64,000 nucleotides of DNA from Elysia crispata (taxonomy: Eukaryota > Mollusca > Gastropoda > Plakobranchidae): NCBI GenBank assembly GCA_033675545.1, contig JAWDGP010000089.1:397001-461000 (forward strand), read 5' to 3'. A model generated the notes under the pieces. That model was not told the origin of the DNA and ran no database searches. It saw nothing but the letters and a program-made list of their open reading frames with translations. The stretch's first letter is position 1. Every line of letters begins with the position of its first letter. The position numbers and the translations under genes were made by a program. Below, piece by piece: positions 1 to 10,256 of the stretch.

Positions 1-743
1 AAAATAATTTCAATTGCAAAGATGGAAATAAAATTGAGTTTTCGTACGCAACTTAAGTACCACTGATCATGAGTTATAATGCAGCTAGCACATGATCGTT
101 TCTCTAATGCCGCTAGCAAATCCCCTTGCATAGTTTACAATTCAAGGGCGCATTAGTCAGGAAAATATTGTAAGCTACCCAAATCTCACTAAAACTGTCT
201 TGCATCACGTAAGTATGAGCATAAGCTGATAAACACACTACAGCGTGCTGACAGAGTGCTAGATTAGTGCTCGTGTGGGCTAGCGTGTTTGCAATTTAAG
301 CGATTTATGCTACTAGGTAGAAGTTAATGCAAATGATGTTGGTCAGTCTAAAAATATGGTGATCTAGTCTAGCTAAGGGCTAGTTAGAATTGTCTGCTAA
401 ACCTCTATGTTGCTCTATCTATAGATCTAAATCTATCCTGATTGTGAAAGATTTTTAACTGTAAAATTTTGCTACTAAAAATGATTTTGCTTTTCTGATG
501 ATTTCTAAAGACGAGTAGATCCATATTTTGAAGGCAATATAACAGTAGAAATCTAGATCTAGTTCTGGTATAATATACATGAGTTATTGTGAGTGGAAAA
601 TGCATTTGATCATTTTAACAAAAAAAAATGTACACATTTTAAAAGCTGGATAATTAAGTGTTATAGTTCACACCCACTATAAAATTTATAATTAAATAGC
701 TTTTAAAAGACTTTTGATGGATGTTGCGAAACAACAAAAATTG

Positions 744-893
744 TCAAACCTCTGGAGGTAATGCTGAAGGCATTTCTGCGACAGTAGCTCTGACACTCTG
801 AATCGTCTTGGGTTGCAGCTCTAGCTCATCCTCCTCATCAGGCCCAAACATGCTCACAAGCTGCTCCATAATTAAATCTTCAAATTCAAGTGT
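744..893 (-). pseudogene. Decayed coding fragment, acidic C-terminal end of an unknown ORF
   Basis: On the minus strand a frame is open for 49 codons from just after a TAG at 894-896 to a TGA at 744-746. It reads like real protein: it begins TLEFEDLIMEQLVSMF, then has an acidic stretch (GPDEEDELELQ) and ends EMPSALPPEV. Upstream on the same strand, more coding-like triplets (LKSLIHNSLNEPE) lie in the same frame before the TAG, and another stop precedes them. This suggests a once longer ORF. There is no start codon context and no splice site that I trust. It is most likely a transposon-derived ORF tail, possibly transposase or another TE protein, but I cannot assign a family. Confidence 0.35.
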
Positions 894-1171
894 CTACTCT
901 GGCTCATTGAGACTATTGTGAATCAATGACTTCAGGACAAACTAAATCTCATCTGGATAAAATCTTCAAAAGTAAAACTGTGTCCAAACGTTCTTTATAA
1001 ATCTGATGGTCAGGTCTTGAACTTTGAATGTAGATGAGATGAGATTCTAATCTAGAATCTATAATAAAAGCTGCAATTTATTAGAAGTAGTTCTAGATGT
1101 ACTTGGATGGTGAGTGAGATTCCACAGCAATTTCAATTAAAGCAGCGAAAAACTTGTTTCCTAACTTATAA

Positions 1172-1204
1172 ATCTAGATTCTAGATCTAGATCTAGATCT
1201 AGAT
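1172..1204. repeat. TCTAGA/GATCTA hexamer cluster
   Basis: Overlapping TCTAGATC units form a short tandem array. Related scattered copies occur at about 340-570, 1040-1110, 4741-4790 and 4845-4860, and singly elsewhere (for example near 38815). The units are palindromic (XbaI/BglII-like). They look like a dispersed simple-sequence family of this genome rather than a gene signal. Confidence 0.7.
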
Positions 1205-2089
1205 GCACATTACGCTAGATATAATTTTACATTAAATGGTAAACTGATGTACTTCCCTATTCGTAATTCCATTGTGCAACTGTTTGTTTACATCTACACT
1301 GATGCAAAACACCAAGACGTCGGTGCAATCAGTGATGTGTCAGCTTTTCAAAGTCTAAAAATAACTTGACCGAGCTGAGTGATGGCTTGACGGCACTGCA
1401 AAGCTGCAGTTTCCGCCATAACTCAGGGGATCTGGAGTGAAGGAAGCAGTAGAAAAGACCCGTATGTGTGGCAATAATATTATGATTATAAAAATAAATT
1501 GGGAACTTCCCAAACGTTATGCCACCGGTTCAGCCGCTGGGCCTAATGATCCGAGGTTATCGTTGACATGAGTGAGCACTCTGTACACCTACTCGAGGAT
1601 ATGACATTTTGCCAACAATTTTGATCCAGTTTTGTTTCACTTATTTTATTTCACACACCTTTATAAAGTTTCACATGATCATTCAATTGGAGTTGACCTA
1701 GAAGTGACATTCATTGCACATGTAACGTTAACCAAGCTTGAAAAGTCAGGGATTGATTATCCGAGTTGAGCCGGTTTACTATCAAGTGACCACTGTTAGT
1801 GTTAGAAACAGAAAACTGTTTTATAGAATTCAGATCAATACAAATTTTCCTGTAGCCGAAGTAATTAAAAAAGAACATGTTAGTTATGCCCAATATGACC
1901 CCCACCCCCCCCCCCCCAAAAAAAAAAAAAATGAATAAATAACAACAACAAAAAGCGTTGTTTGTGGACCTGCAAATTGCTATTTTGCAGCAGGGGGCGT
2001 CATATCCTCTTCTTTTTCTCCAATAGCCATCCTTCCCACTGCTGCTCTTTGACGTTTGAGATTTTTTACTTTAATCATGAGTCGAAAAA

Positions 2090-2112
2090 TTATATATATA
2101 TATATATATATT
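2090..2112. repeat. (TA)n microsatellite
   Basis: About 11 TA dinucleotides. It lies in gene-less sequence at the left end of the window. Confidence 0.9.
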
Positions 2113-2280
2113 GATTACATATGATACGTAATTACACTGAAGGAAAACGGAGAATATGAATTTGAAGCCAATATTCCACACTTTCTAATCTATGGGAACA
2201 AAAAAGGCCCGACACAAAAGTTGTGAAAATCTCTACCAAAGTTATTGTTTCATTGTTTATGTTCTTTTATTTTCGTGGAG

Positions 2281-2284
<4 letters not shown>

Positions 2285-2313
<29 letters not shown>

Positions 2314-2321
2314 GGGGGGGG
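2285..2321. repeat. Poly-T/poly-G tract
   Basis: A run of about 29 T followed by 8 G. The same T-run-then-G-run layout recurs near 7552-7569, 26888-26907 and 38133-38165, so it may mark ends of a repeat family or sequencing-difficult homopolymers. Confidence 0.85.
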
Positions 2322-3001
2322 AGAGAAAAGAAAAAAACTGTAGTTGGAGAAGGAGAAGAAGACTATAATAAAAGCGGAGAGAATAAGAAGGAAAATGGAG
2401 AGAAGAGAGGAGAAAGCAGAGGTTAATATGATCTCTTTTTTTTTTTAACTTAATGGAAGAAGACTTGATTATTGCTTCAACATTTTTTTCTCTTTTTGCC
2501 AAAACAATTTGCATGACTGAAAGCTCTTGTGGGAGGGGCGGGGATGGCCCAGTGGCTTTCAATGTTCAACGACAGAGCTTAGGGTTCTTATTTTGGATGG
2601 TTAAGTTAAGTGTTCTTTCACTCTCTATCTTCTCATCTCTCATTGAATGAAGGCAAGAGGCAGTGTCTATAGCTTTATTCATTCATTAAAGGCAAATGCT
2701 CAAGAAGGTACAGGAAGGCTCCTGAAATGAACATTAAATACAGACATAAGCAAAGTATCTTAACATATTCACATGATAATGGAATCAGTTACGACATAGT
2801 TGTACACATGTATATATCTCGTGATGTTTAGAAATGCAATGCGATTCAGTGGAACAAATTACTACAAGGAACATAATTGATAATATTAATACAATATAGC
2901 AGGACTTATTTCTCCATTAATGTATTGAATTATACACTGATAAACAGACGGACTTAATTTGGTATGTAGGTTAGTGAATATACTATTTTTCCGTCTCTTA
3001 C

Positions 3002-3006
<5 letters not shown>

Positions 3007-3093
<87 letters not shown>

Positions 3094-3118
3094 GTCTTTC
3101 TGTCTATCTATCTATCTA
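3007..3118. repeat. Compound (TC)n(TA)n(TCTA)n microsatellite
   Basis: A TC tract at about 3007-3040 switches directly to a TA tract at 3041-3091, followed by short TCTA units to 3118. It is the longest simple repeat in the left 5 kb. Confidence 0.95.
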
Positions 3119-3718
3119 ATGCCTGTATTCTATATTGACGTCAGGGATTTCCCAAGCGTTTCCGCTCCCACTATTGCACTCATGATTGCTGGGGATCATT
3201 GAGTACAACTTTATACCTTTACCTCAAGACTTAATGACGAGAACGGGTGGACTTAAAGAAGTAATGAGGGGAATTAACGGAGGAATAAAGCGATTAATAA
3301 AACTATTAATTATGAAATACTATTATCATTGTTTTACCACTAAACCAAAGGTACCTATCCCACATGACTCTCTCGTTCAAACCTATGATTTGGGGACTGA
3401 AAATACTGTCCCAAGTTTAAGCAGTCACATGGATGTTTTAGAACGCAAGAGCGAACCTGATAATGAAACGAACAATGTTTTTGGTTTTTTTCGGAGGCTG
3501 ACACTTGTTATCAGCAGCGGCTTTCAGTGCAAGAGTTCAGGCAGGTAATAAAAAGGGCGTAGGAAAAACAGAGCTGGAGGTGAAAATTCACAAACGTCGT
3601 ACATAAACACATTATTTCTTTATTGCAAAAGAAACAGAATCGACACCTGTATTTTTTTTCTTTTCAATATTTTGCCAGCGGAAGGGCTCCGAGTGTAAGA
3701 ACTTTTCTTAACGGCTCT

Positions 3719-3719
<1 letters not shown>

Positions 3720-3772
<53 letters not shown>
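3720..3772. repeat. (CT)n microsatellite
   Basis: About 26 uninterrupted CT units, followed by a short TATC-rich stretch. The flanks show no coding sequence. Confidence 0.95.
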
Positions 3773-3776
<4 letters not shown>

Positions 3777-4965
3777 GAACCTCTATCTATCTATCTTTCA
3801 CTCTGTTTCTCATTGCATTTCTTAATAATCCTATTTTTTCTGTCTGCCGCTCACTTTTTAATGTCTCTGTTCATCTAACCTCTCTTGTTCTCTGTGTACC
3901 TCTTCTTCCCGATCTGCATGTTTTTCCTACTCTCTTCTCATCCGCTAGATTTTCTCGGGATCGTTTCATATCATTCTACTAGCCTGCTCGAAAGCCACCG
4001 TCTCCACTCATTATGTCAGAGCAAATCTGCGTTTAGGGACCTTGTAAGCAAACATTTCGACGACTCAGATTTGATTTGTTCTATACTCACATTCACCTTA
4101 TACTCCATTATGTTGGACATAGAACAATTGTAAGAGAACTTGCCCCATTTTGCTTGACTGTTGGTTCTAAAATTAACAGGCCATATAGATAATGTTTTTA
4201 AGGGATGGAATTTGACGCTAGCTCTAATTTTAGTGATACTGGACATAGAACAAGGCGTCGATTTACTTGATGCTGTTAGTTGAAATAGACGGTACTGTAC
4301 ACAGATTAAGGAACGTTTCTCATTAACCTGTGGTAATGCACAGTGGTAGTGGGTATGTGAGTAACTTGCACCACACCACAAATTAAGGAAAAACGTGTGT
4401 GCTCCACACCGACTGTCATCTACGTTAAAGAACTGCTCTCAACTGTTAAGTCTTGAGACTTTTTGATGTTAACTGAAAGTCACTTCCCTTTCTCAACTGT
4501 TGTGTCTTGGCGGTGTCAGGCCTCAGTGTAAGAGACGTGGTGGCAAGTGATTCGTGCAAATAGCACACAATAAAATTTCACATTTGAACTCCGAGGTAGA
4601 CCGCTGCTGAACCTAACATTACTTAATTAAAACGACGCCCATCTCAGTCTCACTGGGGATTAAAATTATGTGGGTTTCTTTTCGGAAGTTTTTGAAAATC
4701 TGATTACGAATTAAAATTGAAGTTTTTTTCTGTTTCAAACTGATCTAGATCTAGACTCTCTAGATAATTAATGATCTAGATCTGTTTATTAACTTGCAAA
4801 GTCTTTTTTATAAAATCAATATTTTGGTAAAAGGAAATTAGGCCTAATCTAGATCTAAGTTTCTAAACTAAACTGTGAACTGTTTGCTTGCACCCTCGAC
4901 TACCTAGCTCATAAATGGGCATCTCAATAAACAAGGAACTGAAATATCAGCCTACAGTATCTTTG

Positions 4966-4968
<3 letters not shown>

Positions 4969-5007
<39 letters not shown>
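4969..5007. repeat. (CT)n microsatellite
   Basis: About 19 CT units immediately upstream of the degenerate repeat block that starts near 5090. Confidence 0.95.
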
Positions 5008-5009
<2 letters not shown>

Positions 5010-5094
5010 GTGTTTCATTGATTGGCAGAGATATGGTTGGTGGGCCTGACCCACAAACAAGTGTTAATCTTGTTTAAATAATTAGGCACTATGG

Positions 5095-5330
5095 TAAACA
5101 CAGCCTGTTACACTGCTAGGAACATGGTGTGGTGTTCTCAGTGTGTTACATTTCTAAGAACACAGGGTGTTTCACTGTTGGGAACAGAGCATCTGCACAG
5201 CGTTCTACTAGAGGCACAGGTTTTAAATTCTTTTGTGCTACACTGCAGGGAAGATGTGGTGGTAGACACAGCGTGCTACGCTGTGGAAAGCCTGTGTCAT
5301 CATATACAGCAGAGTCCGCAGAGTGAAATG
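5095..5330. repeat. Degenerate short-period repeat block
   Basis: Variants of a motif with GTGTTACACTG-like and GGGAACA-like parts recur about five times, at irregular spacing of roughly 30-45 bp. This creates overlapping open frames on both strands without any gene signal. The block runs directly into the tRNA-like sequence at about 5355, so the two may be parts of one decayed composite repeat. Confidence 0.4.
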
Positions 5331-5354
5331 TGGGCGCTCTTGGGACAGGAAGAA

Positions 5355-5425
5355 AGGCACCAGATAGCTCAGTTAGTAGAACTCTAGACATAGCGAGCAG
5401 GAGGTCTAAATCCCGACTGATAGAT
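5355..5425 (+). mobile_element. tRNA-derived SINE head (relic)
   Basis: The segment has an A-box-like TAGCTCAGTTAGTAGAA at 5365-5381 and a B-box-like GGTCTAAATCCCG at 5403-5415. This is the spacing of the internal pol III promoter of a tRNA. The flanks do not pair into an acceptor stem and there is no clean anticodon arm, so it is the tRNA-like head of an old SINE rather than a tRNA gene. Confidence 0.55.
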
Positions 5426-5429
5426 TCCT

Positions 5430-8400
5430 TTCATAAAATATACATTTCTCTTAGTTTTTACTACTATCATTTATGAGACGATACAATTATCAAAAGGTAG
5501 CCTGAAGCTTGAAAAATTGCAGTTTGCAGTTTAAGAAAATAGATTTGGGTACTTATGATGTTACAACTGTCAGGCACACTTTGAGAAAGTACTTTTCCCA
5601 CAACGTAACAAGTTGCTTGCACCCACTTCAAATTCTAGCTCAATAACACAAAGAATGCTCTAAGTTGTGGTATCATTTTGTTTCTCATTAGTTTCCTTGT
5701 TGTAACAGTAAATTATTTTATTGAGTAAACACCTTTAACTTCATTTGAAGAAATTTTTGTTTGGAATTAGCACAAAAACATTGGTTTCTGCTATCTGCAC
5801 ATTTAAAAATGGAAGCAAGTACTTGAAAATTGAAAGTATGAAAGCGTAACAAAATCTTTTTAATAGTTAGTGACAATGACTTATTGTTAAAATTCCTAAC
5901 TGAATGTTAGTATATCAGATAATGTTGAAGAGAAATATTGCTGTGCATTGAATTCAGTGTAAGATCGAGAGGTGCAAAATTGACAGAAACTTAGATTCAG
6001 AGAAAGGGCAAAGAAAAAGAGGCAATTCCCATCTGCCTGCCCCATCCTTCACTAATTATGACATTGGGATTTTAGGCAAGGTAATATCCTCATGGGGATT
6101 GACTCAATGTATTTTCCTCAAAAAAAAAAAATCAAGACTCTTTCTGCACTACATGCATTGAGCAGAGGATAAACTAATGCTGTCAACACAATCTTGGCCT
6201 CAGCTTAACTAATGCTGTCAAAATACTTGGCCTCAGCTGAGAGAAGGCAGAGAAATTTTTTGTTTTGTTTAAAATGCCAGAGAATTTGCAGCATTTCATA
6301 TTCAACTGAGTGGGCCCTTTCCTTTGCACAATACATTTAGGCATTACACTAAGGCCTTCTCTTTGCTGAGGTCAATGGCGCAAACACTCTGGCATCAGCA
6401 AAACAAAAAACTACGCTCTTAACGTTCTACTCATTACTTGATTTCATGTCATCGCTAATATTACATCTAGTCCTCAAGACATCTCTATAGAGCTAAGCAC
6501 TGAATCGGTCTTACAAATTAACTTTAAGTTGTTATTGAAAGCTCACCCCAGCACTGCCTGTGATGAGGCCGTTGTTGTACTGTGATTACTTAAACATTTT
6601 AATTATTTTCATCATTTTTTTGTTTCCCCCCCGCCAAGAAGTGTAAGGGTATTGCAGCAGCACAGGCAGCTTATGTATCTGACACAACCATCTACTTTAA
6701 ACACCTTTCTTTCTTTTATCATAATTTTAACATGCTTCAATTTAGTTAGCATGTAAATTGTAATATACAGGACTATAACAGGGCTTTACATTAATTAAAT
6801 TTTTCTAAATTCTATGGCTGTGCTGTAGACGTACAAGTTACTTCCTCCAAATAGAGAGACCATGTGCCTTTTAGATGTATGTCTATATGATAATATTATT
6901 TATTTCTTTGATGCCACAGTACTGTACAAATTTTTTTGACTGATTTTAGTTTCTGGCAAGGTCCAAACCTTTGTCATGAGTTAGAATAGAACAGAAGTGT
7001 CACTCTTTTTTGTTTTGGACTGTTTGTAGCGATATTGATGTACCCATTTCCCAACGCACTCATTAGAAAAATCTTGAGAACACTAGGGAGAACAACATGT
7101 AGCAGCCAAGAGGTTAAAGGTTAAGGCTTGCGGGACATAAGAAGGTTCTATTTGTAACAAACTGATACTTTTTTTTTTAAGATATTTCATTAGCTCATAA
7201 AATTGTGATTTGATTCTGGATTTTTTGTTTGTTAAGCTTTTACCTTCAATGGATTTACAAGAAAATTGGTGCATTTTAAGTTCAAATATACTGTAATTAA
7301 GTGGGCAACCTTCCATTCTCGCTGCCCCTTGTCTTTTAAATATATCTCCAGAATGTAAGTTAAGTTGAGATTAAAAGGATTAACTCTTATTTAAGTAGCG
7401 GAAGATGGACCAGTTTATTAAAGGACCTTCAAATTCAATGGCAGACTGAAAATGTGGGGGAGAGGGATGATGAGAAGAGAATAAGTTTACTAAGCTAAGC
7501 AGGGCATACCATCTATTGTTCTAATTTTAAAAGAAATGCTGGTTGATTGGGTTTTTTTTTTGGGGGGGGTTTGTATCTTGGAATAGCAGGAGAGTCAGAG
7601 AGGGGAAAAAAGGAGCAGTAAGAAGGCATAATAGCAAATTTTTTTTAATCAAAGAAAGCATGTCAAATTGGTCAATGTTTCATTGCATCTCTCAATAAGG
7701 TGCTTATTTGCATCAGAGCTGAAGTTAGATTTAAGTATTGAGAAGGAAAACATTGTGTGCACACTTCAGGCACAGTGAGCATTAACTCTTGAAGACTCGC
7801 CCAGGTAAAGCGCTAACTGATTTGCCTGAGCGAGAGTGCCGAGCCAGTAACAGTGGCAAGAACTTGTGCTTGGCACACTAACAGGTCCAGTCGTGTGAAA
7901 ATTAAATATCTAGGAGTTGATACGCTGTTTTTAAGCTCTTAAGTTTTTAGACACTTTTCTGAAACTTTACTGTTTAATCTTTGGGCTCGTGTTTTTTTTT
8001 TTAAACTTTCTTGTTTCATTTAATATAATATATTTCATATAATAAGAATTAGGGTAAATGATGCAATCCCCCACATAAAATTTTGGCGAGAAGAAAAATA
8101 ACAAGACATTTTTTATCAATAAAGCTAATCACCAGTTTCCCTAGTTTGCAAGCTTTGCACGATAACTGATCCAATCACCATGTACTATTTTGCGCATATC
8201 ATAATCCACAATACAAAGCCCTTGAACCTATCAGGAGAGCCCATCAAGTCAATTTCTTTCATCTAATACAAACGTAATGGAACCAACAAGCATCAAAGGA
8301 ACAAATTCACTACTCATATACCTATTTTCACACATACTCGAGAAACAAATACCCCTCAAAGTCACACATTCCCCCTTTTTTGGAAGGGGAGGGGGTGAGG

Positions 8401-8480
8401 TAGAAATTTAGTAAGCAGATATGTCAGCCAAAAAATTGCATCATTGTTCTATATCTACGTTATTCAGTTTCAGTGATAGT
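5430..8480. other. Gene-less AT-rich stretch
   Basis: No coding exon is supportable here. Contents seen: a two-copy tandem duplication at 6172-6239, a T/G homopolymer tract near 7552-7569, and an imperfect hairpin at 7796-7834. The stretch could be intergenic, or part of the intron joining an unseen 5' exon to the first coding exon at 10216. Confidence 0.6.
6172..6239. repeat. Two-copy tandem duplication, about 35 bp
   Basis: Copies at 6172-6206 and 6207-6239 share AACTAATGCTGTCAA at the start and CTTGGCCTCAGCT at the end. They differ by a small indel and a few substitutions. Confidence 0.85.
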
Positions 8481-8481
8481 A

Positions 8482-8705
8482 CAGTGGAAACCTCAAAAAC
8501 CGAAGCCTGATTATTCGAATTTCTAATAAACCGAATTTTGCAAGATGATAGTTTTTTTTGGCTTTGTTAGAATCAAACTCGTATTTCGAAGTATTTCTGA
8601 TATGATTCTCTTAATTCGAAGTGGATACCACCTCATAAGGCATCACAAAAGTGCCACATGCATCTCTCAAGCAGCAAGCAATGCTAATCACTGCCCAAGA
8701 AAGGC
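8482..8705 (-). mobile_element. Pogo/Tigger-like MITE, one half
   Basis: It starts with CAGTGGAAACCTC immediately after a TA dinucleotide at 8480-8481. The whole segment matches the reverse complement of the right half of the complete element at 11230-11704 (11704 down to 11481). The opposite terminal repeat is missing, so this copy is truncated. Confidence 0.7.
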
Positions 8706-9098
8706 ATATTTAGAAACAAAATAGAATTGTCTACAAACAGTTAGAAAATAGGCTTGAATTTTTTATGTCATCGATTAAAAGCCTAAAATTCTCACGCTGA
8801 TACATGGGTTCCAAATTACAGTTGTAACAAATCAAGGCGCCACCTCATACTGGGAAGCTGATGCAATGGGCGCTGACACATGGCTCATACCACTTCACAC
8901 CTCACCCACAGTAAATGTAATACAATGACTTATCAGATTGAATTTGAAGTAAACTATAGCATCATTGATTTCAAATCTCATATAAACCCCATGTATTGGT
9001 TGTCATGTCAATTTTTGGCCCCTCCCTCAAGTGGGTTTATGAACGTTATTTCTTGAGAAGATAAAACGTGCTCTTATAGGGTGGCCCAACTGAGCGTA

Positions 9099-9106
9099 TG
9101 ACGTCA
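9099..9106. promoter_or_regulatory. Perfect palindromic CRE/ATF site
   Basis: TGACGTCA lies about 1.1 kb upstream of the first visible exon of the KDEL-tailed protein gene. bZIP factors of the CREB/ATF families bind this octamer. Whether it belongs to that gene's promoter is unknown because the 5' exon was not located. Confidence 0.3.
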
Positions 9107-9280
9107 CAAAATGTAAATAAGCCATTGAGGACTATTAGGTCTGAGGATTCTATTTTTTTTCACTGATGCTCTGATTCGTCCGTTAAGATTATTGTTTTGA
9201 CTGACGGGCCAAATGCCACACCCTTGACTCAGTCAGTGGGAAAAGTAACATAGATGTCAAAGTGAATAATGTTTACTTGT

Positions 9281-9740
9281 TCATAACTTCATTTACATTA
9301 AAGCTAGGAACTTCAAATAAACTGCAAAATTATTGGCTGTTATCGCAATATCACATGAATTCAATCATTACGGTCGCATGACAAGCAGAGAAGGGAATAT
9401 TTTTGATAGATGAGAGTCATAGCTAATTCTGATGATCAACAAATCATAGTTGATATCTACCTTTAATTCATAACTCCACTCTCCGCGAATCTAGAAACAT
9501 CAAATAAATTGCAAAATTATCAAATTTTATTGCAAAATCAAATCAGATTAATCATTTTAGACTGCTAAGTGATTTTCTGTCAAGAAGAGAGACATAAATC
9601 ATAGTAATAATCTGCAACTGCACACCAGTGCCCAAAAAATGCACAAGCATAGTTTACTACTTCGTAACTTTCTTATGCGTAAAGCTAGAAACTTAAAAAA
9701 AAAAAAAACTGCAAAATTACCAGCTCATTTTGCAGAATCA
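9281..9740. repeat. Degenerate tandem repeat, period about 190 bp, 2.4 copies
   Basis: Equivalent units start at 9281, 9468 and 9662 (spacings 187 and 194). Each opens with TTCATAACT or a close variant. This is followed by a TCTAGAAAC/GCTAGGAAC block, then a CTGCAAAATTA block and a stretch rich in TTGCAAAATCA. The third unit is cut short. The divergence suggests old satellite-like DNA or internal repeats of a larger transposon. Confidence 0.65.
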
Positions 9741-10215
9741 CAAAAAATCGAAAGATAAAGCCTCACAGTAGACCGCTGAAGAATTTTGAAAAATAAAATA
9801 CATGTGTACGCTGTGTTACATATCTACAACCGTCGCCTTCCCTCAGGTAATTGTGTGAATTGTAGATGTACAACTGCCGCCCTGTGAAAACGTTCCAAAA
9901 CCTTGTATATGAACCAATGTTGCTTGTCGCGAGTTGATTATTGAATATACTGCCTAAGAGTAGCACTCATATAACCTGTTTTCATTTTTTTTTTGCTCTC
10001 TTCAAGCACAAAATTTGCCAAATTTCCCATCATAAAGCTTTACTATGGCCCTTGTTTTTTTCCACCCTTTTTTTTTGCTGCATGTAGGTCCTATCTTGCA
10101 GTCAATGTACTAATCACAGAAGAAAGTTTTCTTTTTAATATTGCTTTATTTCAGTAAAAAAAAGGGTGTTTTAATTGTTTTAATTCTTCTTTTACTCTTT
10201 TTTCCTTCCCCACAG

Positions 10216-10256
10216 ATATTATTCAAGCCTGAGTGAAAGCGCATCAACCTAGTACC
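10216..10256 (+). other. 5' UTR part of the first coding exon (KDEL-tailed gene)
   Basis: A strong splice acceptor (TTTTTTCCTTCCCCACAG, ending at 10215) precedes 41 untranslated bases and then the ATG at 10257. At least one non-coding exon therefore lies upstream; I could not identify it. A GTG in the same frame at 10233 is not used as the start, because the ATG opens directly into a signal peptide. Confidence 0.7.

Noticed and set aside
2541-2600. Possible SINE head (TGGCCCAGTGG ... GGTTCTTATTT)
   Set aside because: The B-box-like word is too weak and no body could be followed.
5091-5391. Overlapping ORFs on both strands of 81-98 codons
   Set aside because: They arise from a degenerate repeat block attached to a SINE head; no splice sites or recognisable protein.
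5355-5425. Functional tRNA gene
   Set aside because: A- and B-box-like words are present but the acceptor stem does not pair and the anticodon arm is degraded.
7796-7834. Imperfect hairpin (CTCGCCCAGGTAAA versus TTTGCCTGAGCGAG)
   Set aside because: 12 of 14 pairs is suggestive of a repeat end, but no element boundaries or target duplication were found.
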